In this document: positions 1 through 5,684 of the stretch, piece by piece
How the letters are laid out: the number at the start of each line of letters is the position of its first letter
Position numbering within the stretch: the first letter of the stretch is position 1
DNA from: JALYUA01 sp040004225
Lineage (GTDB): Bacteria > Acidobacteriota > Thermoanaerobaculia > UBA5066 > Gp7-AA6
Direction of reading: 5' to 3'
Length of the DNA: 15,664 bases
NCBI GenBank assembly: GCA_040004225.1
Contig: JBDUBI010000011.1
Span: 1 to 15,664 of the forward strand
Program-made: the position numbers and the translations under genes
The notes under the pieces: model-generated
Told to the model about the DNA's origin: nothing
What the model saw: the letters and a program-made list of their open reading frames with translations, nothing else
Databases searched by the model: none

Positions 1-1
1 C

Positions 2-391
2 GAGGACCCGTACGACCTGGCGGGGCGCCTCCTCTTCGACGCGTTTCTGACTTCGAGGCTCGTCGTCGACACCGGGATGAACCTGCTCGGCTGGCCGCGC
101 GAGAAGGCCGTGCAGTACATGCGGGACAACACCATCCAGTCCGAAACGGAGATCGCGACCGAAACGCTGAGGTACTCCTGCGACCTGCCTTCTCAGGCTC
201 TCGCCTACAAAATGGGAATGCGCAAGTTCGTCGAGCTGCGCGAGAAAGCGCGCGCGGCGCTCGGACCCGCGTTTGACATGCGCCGGTACCACGACATGTT
301 GTTGTCGAGCGGGGCCGTACCGCTCGACCTCGCCGAGCGCAAGGTGGACTGGTTCATCTCGGAGGAGAAGGGCCGCCCCGCCGCCCGCTGA
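2..391 (+). CDS. DUF885 family protein, C-terminal part (partial at left edge)
   Basis: The reading frame is open from base 2 to the TGA at 389-391, so the gene starts outside the window and 129 C-terminal residues are visible. Phrases such as GWPREKAVQYMRDN, ETEIATETLRY, PSQALAYKMGM and the ending with a DL-ER-VD-WI pattern match what I know of the C-terminal helical part of DUF885 proteins, which are putative zinc metallopeptidases often exported in Acidobacteriota and Proteobacteria. The metal-binding HEGxPGHH segment would lie upstream and cannot be seen. An internal ATG at 77 exists, but the family-like sequence continues upstream of it, so it is not the start. A second DUF885-type protein is encoded on the other strand at 2792-4174, so the two may be paralogues. 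The family call is fairly sure; the substrate is unknown. Confidence 0.8.
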   Translation, partial: EDPYDLAGRLLFDAFLTSRLVVDTGMNLLGWPREKAVQYMRDNTIQSETEIATETLRYSCDLPSQALAYKMGMRKFVELREKARAALGPAFDMRRYHDMLLSSGAVPLDLAERKVDWFISEEKGRPAAR

Positions 392-406
392 CGCGTCCCG
401 GCTCTG

Positions 407-597
407 GCAGGCCGCTGAAAAAGGGTGTGGGAAGGCGTTGCGAGCGAGGCCGCAACCCGCAGGGTGGACAGGCTTTTGCTCTCGCCCTAAGAACGCGATC
501 CTGGAGTGCCGACATGGTGGGTCGATGAGAAAGAGAGCTCGAAGTCGAATGCAAAAGCCTGGACACGACACCCGCAGGCTTTTTTCAGCAGCCTGCT
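407..597. repeat. Palindromic MITE-like / REP-like intergenic element
   Basis: A 190-bp block fills the gap between two convergent genes. Its ends are imperfect inverted repeats: 407-423 (GCAGGCCGCTGAAAAAG) against the reverse complement of 579-596 (GCAGGCTGCTGAAAAAAG). Inside is a second, perfect 11-bp inverted pair, CAGGCTTTTGC at 469-479 and its complement at 551-561, and a short hairpin with GTTGCG (437-442) and CGCAAC (451-456). The right end folds on its own: GCAGGCT (574-580) pairs with AGCCTGC (590-596) around a 9-nt loop. The motif ACCCGCAGG occurs near both inner ends. No protein is convincingly encoded. This is the architecture of a non-autonomous miniature element or large REP/BIME-type repeat, and it may also act as a bidirectional terminator. 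No clear target-site duplication was identified. Confidence 0.6.
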
Positions 598-988
598 AGG
601 ACCGGGGGGGCACGCCGAAACGGGCCGCCGCCCGGCGCGACACGGCGCGCCGGAACCATTCGAAACGTCCGAACAGCCTGCCGGGGCCGCCGAGCGCCTG
701 CGCCGCCCACCGCGGAAAGTCGAACCGGTCCCGCTGCCGGACGATCTTCCCGCCGGAGAGCTCGAGCTCGGAGAGGATGACGTTCACGACGGGTCCGCCG
801 CCCGGGTAGACGTAGCGGGCGGTCCACTCGACTGTGCCGCTGTCTTCCGCGGCGCGGGCGATCGTGTAGGAGACCGTCAGCGTCCGGGCGCCGCCGACGA
901 GCGAGCGCCACATCCTGCCGACGTCCGCGCCCTCCAGCCGGAAGATCTCGTCCTCGAACCGTGCGTCCGGCGCGTAGAAAGCGGCCAT
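596..988 (-). CDS. SnoaL-like / NTF2-fold protein
   Basis: A small protein of 130 aa from the ATG at 988. The sequence MAAFYAPDARFEDEIF, followed by VGRMWRSL, TVEWTARYVYPGGG and a charged IVRQRDRFDFPRW segment, is typical of SnoaL-like NTF2-fold domains; this fold serves small-ligand isomerases, hydrolases and many uncharacterised proteins. Family-like sequence continues upstream of the ATG as ETKTILTAFYDALSRRDGDA, which is the first helix of the fold, yet no in-frame ATG, GTG or TTG lies between 989 and about 1141. The nearest alternative is a CTG at 1058-1060. The true start is therefore probably near 1060 with a non-standard codon, or the N-terminus is degraded. The stop at 596-598 overlaps the end of the palindromic element. 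The gene is divergent from the SDR gene. Fold confidence is moderate; the reaction is unknown. Confidence 0.7.
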   Translation of the reverse strand: MAAFYAPDARFEDEIFRLEGADVGRMWRSLVGGARTLTVSYTIARAAEDSGTVEWTARYVYPGGGPVVNVILSELELSGGKIVRQRDRFDFPRWAAQALGGPGRLFGRFEWFRRAVSRRAAARFGVPPRS

Positions 989-1121
989 CGCGTCGCCGTC
1001 GCGGCGCGAGAGGGCGTCATAGAAGGCGGTCAGGATCGTTTTCGTTTCGGCGGAGCTCAGGAGGCGGATTATGAGGGACGGGGCGCAGCCTGCCGCATTG
1101 TTACTTGCCCGTTTCCGCCGA

Positions 1122-1127
1122 TATGCT
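1122..1127 (+). promoter_or_regulatory. Possible -10 box (TATGCT) of the SDR gene
   Basis: TATGCT matches TATAAT at four of six positions and ends 7 nt before the ATG at 1135, so transcription could begin at or next to the start codon (leaderless mRNA). This would fit the absence of a clear ribosome-binding site before 1135. No -35 box is convincing. Weak call. Confidence 0.22.
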
Positions 1128-1134
1128 CGGGCGG

Positions 1135-2187
1135 ATGCGCGTGCTCGTGGTCGGCGGGACCGGATTTCTCGGACCTCCCGTCGTCAGCCGCCTGTCCAAC
1201 CTCGGCCACCAGGTCACCGTCTACCACCGGGGAGAGCACGAGGCGCAGCTCCCGTTCGGCGTCCGTCACGTCCATTCGCCGCAGGCCGCGCCACCCATCC
1301 TCTTCTTCCCGGAAGAGCTGACGGAGCTCGCGTGGGACGTGGTCCTCGCCATGTCGCCGATCGGCGAGAGGGATTCCGCCCACCTCATGGCGACATTCCG
1401 GGGCATCGCCCGGAGGGTCGTCGCGGTCTCGAGCGCCGACGTGTACCGGGCGTACGGAGTCTTCCGGGGGACCGAGGAGGAAGATCCCGACCTCCGGATC
1501 CTCACGGAGGACGCTCCCCTCCGGGGGAATCTCTTCCCGTACCGCGACAGCGGCGCGCAGCCCGCATATCTCGCGGACTACGAGAAAATTCTGGTCGAGC
1601 GCATCGTCCAGTCGGACCCCGGGTTGCCGGGGACCGTCCTGCGCCTGCCCGCGGTATACGGCCCCGGCGACCGACAGCATCGCTTCGCGTCCCCCTGGAG
1701 GAGGATCGCGGACGGGCGCCCCGCGATCGTCCTCGGCCGGGCCCATGCCGCGTTTCGATGGACGCACGGGTATGTCGAAGACGTCGCCCAGGCCATCGCG
1801 CTCGCCGTCACGACGGAGCGGGCGCGTGGCCGCGTCTACAACGTGGGGGAGGCCTCGACTCCGACGATCGCCGGGCGGATGGAGGCGTTCGGCCGGGCGC
1901 TCGGGTGGGGCGGGCGCGTGGCGGTTCTGGACGAGGCGCGCCTTCCACGCGCGCTCGCAGCCGCCGGAAATTTCGAGCAACCGCTCGTCTGCGATACGAG
2001 CCGGATTCGCCGCGAGCTCGACTGGTCCGAAGTCACGCCGCCCGAAGAGGCGTTTCGGGTCACCGCGCAATGGGAAGAGGGGAACAAATCCGGTCGCCCC
2101 GGCGACACGGCCCCGGACTACGCCGCGGAAGACGCCGCGCTGGAGTCCGATCCCCCTCTCTCCCGGGCCCCCGGAAGCGGACCGTGA
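1135..2187 (+). CDS. NAD-dependent epimerase/dehydratase (extended SDR)
   Basis: A 350-aa protein with an N-terminal Rossmann fold: GGTGFLG at residues 7-13 binds the dinucleotide, SSADVY is at 99-104 (the usual catalytic Ser/Thr region) and RLPAVYGPGDR at 170-180 is typical of extended SDRs such as nucleotide-sugar epimerases and dehydratases. The ATG at 1135 puts the beta-strand MRVLVVGG at the extreme N-terminus as usual; TTG 1105 and ATG 1123 are in frame but would add non-conserved residues. The usual YxxxK active-site motif is absent: the matching place reads AYLADYEKILVE, where no Tyr lies four residues before the Lys (151). This could be a divergent subfamily or a non-catalytic NAD-binding protein. 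The hydrophilic C-terminus after about residue 310 looks like a disordered tail. The stop overlaps the GTG of the next gene by 4 nt, so the two are coupled. The substrate cannot be named. Confidence 0.85.
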   Translation: MRVLVVGGTGFLGPPVVSRLSNLGHQVTVYHRGEHEAQLPFGVRHVHSPQAAPPILFFPEELTELAWDVVLAMSPIGERDSAHLMATFRGIARRVVAVSSADVYRAYGVFRGTEEEDPDLRILTEDAPLRGNLFPYRDSGAQPAYLADYEKILVERIVQSDPGLPGTVLRLPAVYGPGDRQHRFASPWRRIADGRPAIVLGRAHAAFRWTHGYVEDVAQAIALAVTTERARGRVYNVGEASTPTIAGRMEAFGRALGWGGRVAVLDEARLPRALAAAGNFEQPLVCDTSRIRRELDWSEVTPPEEAFRVTAQWEEGNKSGRPGDTAPDYAAEDAALESDPPLSRAPGSGP

Positions 2188-2396
2188 CCCGGAGAGCGGG
2201 GCCCCCGGATCCGCCGGACGCCGACGGACTGCCGTTCCCGGACAGCCTCTGCCACGCGTGCGCCGCGCCCCCGAAGTACATCCGCACCTCGCGGTCGGTC
2301 TTTCTCTTCTGTCCGATTTTCCGGCGCTATCCTCCACAGCCCGTCCTGGCCTGTCCGCGTTATGTCTCCGCGACGGACCCAACAGAGCGGCGATGA
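2184..2396 (+). CDS. Small four-cysteine (putative zinc-binding) protein
   Basis: A 70-aa protein starting with GTG at 2184, inside the stop of the SDR gene (GTGA overlap). The upstream GGAAG at about 2172-2176 can serve as its ribosome-binding site. Four cysteines at residues 23, 26, 43 and 57 (CHAC, FLFCP, VLACP) have the spacing of a small zinc ribbon, and segments such as RTSRSVFLFC and RYPPQPVLACPRY resemble a family of short uncharacterised bacterial proteins that I recall ending in YPPQPV-x-x-C. The small size and alternative start make it easy to miss. Being translated in a coupled way with the SDR suggests a shared function, but none is known. A hairpin begins at its stop codon. Good evidence that it is a real gene; the zinc-binding role is inferred from the cysteines. 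Confidence 0.72.
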   Translation: MTRRAGPPDPPDADGLPFPDSLCHACAAPPKYIRTSRSVFLFCPIFRRYPPQPVLACPRYVSATDPTERR

Positions 2397-2451
2397 GGCG
2401 CGCCGGGTGGCACCGCACTCTCTCGCTCCAGAGTTGCGGCCGCGCCTCTTT
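2395..2451 (+). terminator. Candidate intrinsic terminator after the SDR operon
   Basis: GAGGCGCG (2395-2402) pairs perfectly with CGCGCCTC (2441-2448). An inner stem pairs CCGCA (2413-2417) with TGCGG (2435-2439) and CTCT (2418-2421) with AGAG (2430-2433), closing an 8-nt loop. The stem is followed by TTT only, so it lacks a long U tract. It starts in the stop codon of the small four-cysteine gene. Confidence 0.45.
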
Positions 2452-2492
2452 CGCTTGATCTGGGCCCCGTCCATCCATACGAGGGGCAACAG

Positions 2493-2975
2493 ATGTCGAG
2501 GAAGCTTCGATTGGTGATGGTCGCGGCGTCGGCAGCCGGGCTCGTTCTGGTTTCGGGCACGTTGATCGCGCAGAGCGGCGAAAAAAGCTCCAAGAGCATG
2601 TGCTCCGGGGCCGCGTCGATGGCAAAGAGCGCCGACGGAAAGCGCGATTTTTTTGCCAGGAGCCGGAGTGAGTCCTCCGCTCCGGGCATTCGTTTGTTGG
2701 TGAAAGGCGAAAGGCGAAAGGCTAAAAAAGGCGCGGAGGGATACGGTGTTTTCCTCGCCCCTCGCCCCTCCCCTACCCTCGGCGTCAACGCCTACCTCGG
2801 CGTCAACCCCGACGAGTCCGGAATCCCGGCTTCTTCCGGCGCCACGGCGAGATCCGACGGCAGCCGCGGCGACGAGAGGAGCTTTGCAAACTCCTCCCAC
2901 CTCTTTCCGGGGTTTTTCGTCGTGCCTCCGCGAGACTCGATGAACCCGCGGACCAGGTCCTTGCCGAGGTTGTAG
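2493..2975 (+). CDS. Doubtful signal-peptide ORF, probably degraded after residue ~50
   Basis: The first 50 residues look real: a positively charged start (MSRKLRLVM), a hydrophobic core (AASAAGLVLVSGTLIA) with a possible cleavage site after LIA or IAQ, and a Ser/Lys-rich stretch with one Cys. A GAGGGG lies 6 nt before the ATG. After GKRDFF the reading runs through a run of seven T (about 2647-2655), then the heptanucleotide repeat (2702-2722), and finally 184 nt antisense to the 3' end of the DUF885 gene. None of this later part looks like protein. Adding one T would end the protein after QEPE at the TGA near 2671. I therefore see a short secreted peptide gene that has decayed or been extended by repeat insertion, or a sequencing error in the T run. 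No family recognised. Confidence 0.35.
   Translation: MSRKLRLVMVAASAAGLVLVSGTLIAQSGEKSSKSMCSGAASMAKSADGKRDFFARSRSESSAPGIRLLVKGERRKAKKGAEGYGVFLAPRPSPTLGVNAYLGVNPDESGIPASSGATARSDGSRGDERSFANSSHLFPGFFVVPPRDSMNPRTRSLPRL
2702..2722 (+). repeat. Heptanucleotide tandem repeat (GAAAGGC)x3
   Basis: Three exact copies of the 7-mer GAAAGGC, followed by a degenerate A-rich unit. The same 7-mer is repeated at 12129-12154. Both tracts lie just 3' of a plus-strand gene and before a convergent minus-strand gene. Confidence 0.85.
2777..2807. repeat. 18-bp-period direct repeat at the end of the DUF885 gene
   Basis: CCTCGGCGTCAAC occurs at 2777-2789 and again at 2795-2807, an 18-bp period. On the minus strand each copy can encode LTPR, and the DUF885 stop (2792-2794) falls between the copies. 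It looks like a small local duplication that set or moved the C-terminus. Confidence 0.7.
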
Positions 2976-4174
2976 TTGATGACGTAACTGCGGTACTGGT
3001 CGATGAAACGCACGCGCTGCTCGGCCCGGGGACGGGCCATCAGCGCATACCGCTCGAGCCAGTCCGCAGCGGCTTTCGCGTCGATCTCGCCATTCAAGTA
3101 GCGACGCGCGGCCTCGTTCCCGGCGTAGGAGAGGCCGTCCGCCAGCACCCGGACCTCCGCATATCTTCCCGCCTGCGACGGGTCGAGACCCGCCAGGGGG
3201 AAGAGCACGTCTCGCTCGAAGGCGATCCGCTCGGGGCCGGGGAAGGCGACCTCGATGCCGAAGTTCGCGCTGCCTTCCGCGATCAGCGACTGGGGAGAGA
3301 AGAGGGGATAGACGGTGAACTCGACCGCGCCGCGATCCCGCACCTGGTTCTTCTCGATCAGCACGTTGTACACGTGGTGGCCGGGATACCCTTCGTGGCA
3401 GGCGAGATCGACCGCCCGGTCGATGAAGATCGGCAGATCCGTATTGACCTGGATGAGACTCGCGAAGTTCCCCTGGTACCAGTTGTAGCCGCCCCAGGAT
3501 TTGCCCGTGACGTACTCGACCCGGAAGGTTTCCCCCTCGGGCAGGGGGATGTGGGCGCGCGTGCGCGTCCGCCCCTCGCGAATGGCGGACTGGAACACCG
3601 CGTCCAGCTTGTCGCGGGGGATGACGAACGCCTGCCGGAATGCCTCGTAACGCTCCCCGAGCGAGCCCGAGCCGGGAAGAAGGCGATCGAGTCTTTCCGA
3701 GAGCTCGCGAAAATGGGCCTCGGTGTTCGTCGGCGCCACCGCGTCGTATAACGCGCGGGACTCCTCGTCGAAAGAAAACTTCTTACCGGCCAGCATCTGC
3801 GAGCGGGAACGGAGAGCGGAGATCTGCCGGACGAGGTATCGGTGTTCGAGCCGAGGGCGCTCCTGGCGCGGCTCGGGGATGCCAGCCAGCCTCGCCAGGA
3901 GGGCGGCGGACTGCGACTCGATATCGGCGAGAGGGGTCCTCACACGTTCCGCATCCGATTTCCAGGCCGGAGGCCCGTAGTACGAATCCACGTAATCGGC
4001 GTCGTGCCTGCCGAGAGCGAGAACGAGCCTTACGTAGGACTCCGCGATCTCCTTCACTTCCGGAGCCTCGCCGCGGACGGCGACGGGGGGGACGGTCGCG
4101 CGGGGGGCCGGCACACAGCCGCACGCGGCAGCGAACGCGGCCGCCAGCAGAGACAGAAGAGCGAGTCTCGCCAT
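2792..4174 (-). CDS. DUF885-type zinc metallopeptidase, predicted lipoprotein
   Basis: A 460-aa protein. The ATG at 4174 is chosen because TGGAGGACC lies just upstream and because the sequence then begins with a lipoprotein signal (MARLALLSLLAAAFAAAC, lipidated Cys18). An upstream in-frame ATG at 4267 would overlap the divergent gene. The segment CHEGYPGHHVYN holds His260, Glu261, His266 and His267, and EGSANFGIE follows at about 300-308. These match the HEGxPGHH and downstream Glu motifs of DUF885 proteins, which are thought to be helical zinc peptidases. The N-terminal 250 residues are mostly helical and more variable. The protein is probably anchored to a membrane facing the periplasm. It is divergent from the 141-aa hypothetical gene, with 70 bp between the starts. 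Its 3' end overlaps the doubtful plus-strand ORF. The peptidase role is family-based; the substrate is unknown. Confidence 0.85.
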   Translation of the reverse strand: MARLALLSLLAAAFAAACGCVPAPRATVPPVAVRGEAPEVKEIAESYVRLVLALGRHDADYVDSYYGPPAWKSDAERVRTPLADIESQSAALLARLAGIPEPRQERPRLEHRYLVRQISALRSRSQMLAGKKFSFDEESRALYDAVAPTNTEAHFRELSERLDRLLPGSGSLGERYEAFRQAFVIPRDKLDAVFQSAIREGRTRTRAHIPLPEGETFRVEYVTGKSWGGYNWYQGNFASLIQVNTDLPIFIDRAVDLACHEGYPGHHVYNVLIEKNQVRDRGAVEFTVYPLFSPQSLIAEGSANFGIEVAFPGPERIAFERDVLFPLAGLDPSQAGRYAEVRVLADGLSYAGNEAARRYLNGEIDAKAAADWLERYALMARPRAEQRVRFIDQYRSYVINYNLGKDLVRGFIESRGGTTKNPGKRWEEFAKLLSSPRLPSDLAVAPEEAGIPDSSGLTPR

Positions 4175-4197
4175 GAGAGGTCCTCCACAGGGCCGGG

Positions 4198-4203
4198 ATG
4201 ATA
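4198..4203 (-). promoter_or_regulatory. Candidate -10 box (TATCAT) of the DUF885 lipoprotein gene
   Basis: Read on the minus strand, TATCAT matches TATAAT at five of six positions and lies 23 nt before the ATG at 4174. It sits in the 70-bp divergent intergenic region. No matching -35 box is clear at 17 bp. Confidence 0.3.
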
Positions 4204-4244
4204 GAACAGCGACTTCAAGAGGTCCGGAGGAAGAAGGAGCCCGC

Positions 4245-4670
4245 ATGGGAAAGAAATCGGTAGCCACGCACCACGACGCGGAGTTGATCCTGAAGCTCTA
4301 CGACCTCCGTCGCGAGGAGCGGATGCGCGCCGCCCGCGAGTGGTTCCTTCAGAAGTTCTCGCCGCGCTCGGTCGACGACGTGCGCGGGCTTGCGGCTGGA
4401 ACGGCGGAGAACGCGTCCTATCGCATGGTCACGACCTACTGGGACATGGCCGCTTCCTTCGTGGTTCACGGAATCCTGGACGCGGACCTTTTTCTGGAAT
4501 CCGGGGGAGAAATGCTCGTGGTCTGGGCCAAGCTCGAGCACGTGGTTCCCGCCATCCGCGGCGAGACGAACCCGCGCCTGCTCTTAAACGTGGAGAAGGT
4601 CGTGGAAATCTCGCCCCCCGCACAGGAGCGCATGAAGGGACTTCGCGCGCGATATGGTCCGAAGAAATGA
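4245..4670 (+). CDS. Conserved hypothetical protein, 141 aa (DUF4760-like?)
   Basis: The ATG at 4245 follows AAGGAG with a 6-7 nt gap, a clear start; an in-frame ATG at 4173 would read into the divergent gene. The protein is soluble and mostly helical with no signal peptide. Its core reads LILKLYDLRREERMRAAREW, then YRMVTTYWDMAASFVVHG, LVVWAKLE and VEKVVEISPPAQERM. I associate this layout with short conserved proteins common in Acidobacteriota genomes, possibly those named DUF4760, but I cannot verify that. It ends 18 bp before the end of the convergent GAPDH gene, and no terminator is visible between them. The function is unknown. Confidence 0.75.
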   Translation: MGKKSVATHHDAELILKLYDLRREERMRAAREWFLQKFSPRSVDDVRGLAAGTAENASYRMVTTYWDMAASFVVHGILDADLFLESGGEMLVVWAKLEHVVPAIRGETNPRLLLNVEKVVEISPPAQERMKGLRARYGPKK

Positions 4671-4688
4671 CCCGCGCCCGGGTATGCG

Positions 4689-5684
4689 CTAACTCGCCAG
4701 CCTTTCGATCAGGTCGACGACCCGGTTCGAATAGCCCCATTCGTTGTCGTACCAGGCGACCGCTTTGACCCACCCGTCGCCGGATGCGACCGTCGAGAGC
4801 GAGTCGAAAATCGAGGAGTGCGGATTTCCGATGATGTCGGAGGACACGAGCGGCGCGTCGCTGAACTGAACGATGCGGCGCATCGGCCCCGCGGCGGCCG
4901 CGGACACGGCGGCGTTGACTTCTTCCGCCCCCGGCCGCTTCGCGACCCGGCACGTCAGATCGACGATCGACCCGTCCGGGACGGGCACGCGCATCGCCAT
5001 GCCGTCGAGCTTTCCTTTCAGCCGGGGGAGCACTTGCCCTACCGCCTTCGCGGCGCCGGTGGTCGTCGGAATGATGTTTTCCGCGGCCGCGCGGCTCCGG
5101 CGGAGGTCCTTGTGAGGGACGTCGGCCAGCCGCTGGTCGTTCGTGTACGCGTGAACGGTCGTCATGAACGCCTCCTCGATCCCGAAGCTTTCATCGAGGA
5201 TCTTCGCGAGCGGCGCCAGGCAGTTCGTCGTGCACGAGGCGTTCGAGACGATCCGGTGCTCGGCCTTCAGGGAATCGTCGTTGACGCCCATCACGATCGT
5301 GGCGTCGATCTCGTCCTTTGCGGGGACCGTCAGGATGACTTTGCGAGCACCCGCGGCCAGGTGCCCTTCGAGCTTTTCCCGGGTGAGCAGGACGCCCGTC
5401 GATTCGACGACCACGTCGACGTGCAGATCCCCCCAGGGGAGCCTGCCGGCATCCCGCTCTTCCGTCATCTTGACCCGCCGCCCGCCGACGGTGATCGAGT
5501 CCCGGTCGGCCCGGACGTCTTTTTCGAAGACCCGCATGACCGTGTCGTACTTCAAGAGATAGGCGAGCTGGTCGTTGTCGTAGAGGTCGTTGATCGCGGC
5601 GACTTCAATGTCGGCGCGATCGGACAGGATGCGGAACACCGACCTCCCGATCCGTCCGAAACCGTTGATTCCGACTCGAATCAT
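4689..5684 (-). CDS. gap: Type I glyceraldehyde-3-phosphate dehydrogenase (active form)
   Basis: A 331-aa enzyme that converts glyceraldehyde 3-phosphate, phosphate and NAD+ to 1,3-bisphosphoglycerate in glycolysis, or the reverse. All hallmarks are present: GINGFGRIGR (5-14) binds the dinucleotide, Asp33 in INDLYD points to NAD preference, SNASCTTNC carries the catalytic Cys151, His178 lies in TTVHAYT, PTTTGAAKA and MRVPVPDGS provide the phosphate-binding loops, and WYDNEWGYSNR ends the catalytic domain. Length is normal. The ATG at 5684 overlaps the stop of the upstream GAPDH-like gene by 4 nt (ATGA), so the two are translationally coupled. The gene is last in the rhodanese - GAPDH-like - gap unit, and its stop is 18 bp from the convergent hypothetical gene. 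The identification is secure. Confidence 0.97.
   Translation of the reverse strand: MIRVGINGFGRIGRSVFRILSDRADIEVAAINDLYDNDQLAYLLKYDTVMRVFEKDVRADRDSITVGGRRVKMTEERDAGRLPWGDLHVDVVVESTGVLLTREKLEGHLAAGARKVILTVPAKDEIDATIVMGVNDDSLKAEHRIVSNASCTTNCLAPLAKILDESFGIEEAFMTTVHAYTNDQRLADVPHKDLRRSRAAAENIIPTTTGAAKAVGQVLPRLKGKLDGMAMRVPVPDGSIVDLTCRVAKRPGAEEVNAAVSAAAAGPMRRIVQFSDAPLVSSDIIGNPHSSIFDSLSTVASGDGWVKAVAWYDNEWGYSNRVVDLIERLAS

Noticed and set aside
407..597. Possible CRISPR or tRNA-like structure in the repeat element
   Set aside because: There are no regularly spaced repeats with unique spacers and no cloverleaf; the pairs are inverted, as in a palindromic element.
1069..2625. 518-codon minus-strand open frame opposite the SDR gene
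   Set aside because: Arg/Pro/Gly-rich with no domain; the plus strand has a clear Rossmann fold and the four-cysteine protein.
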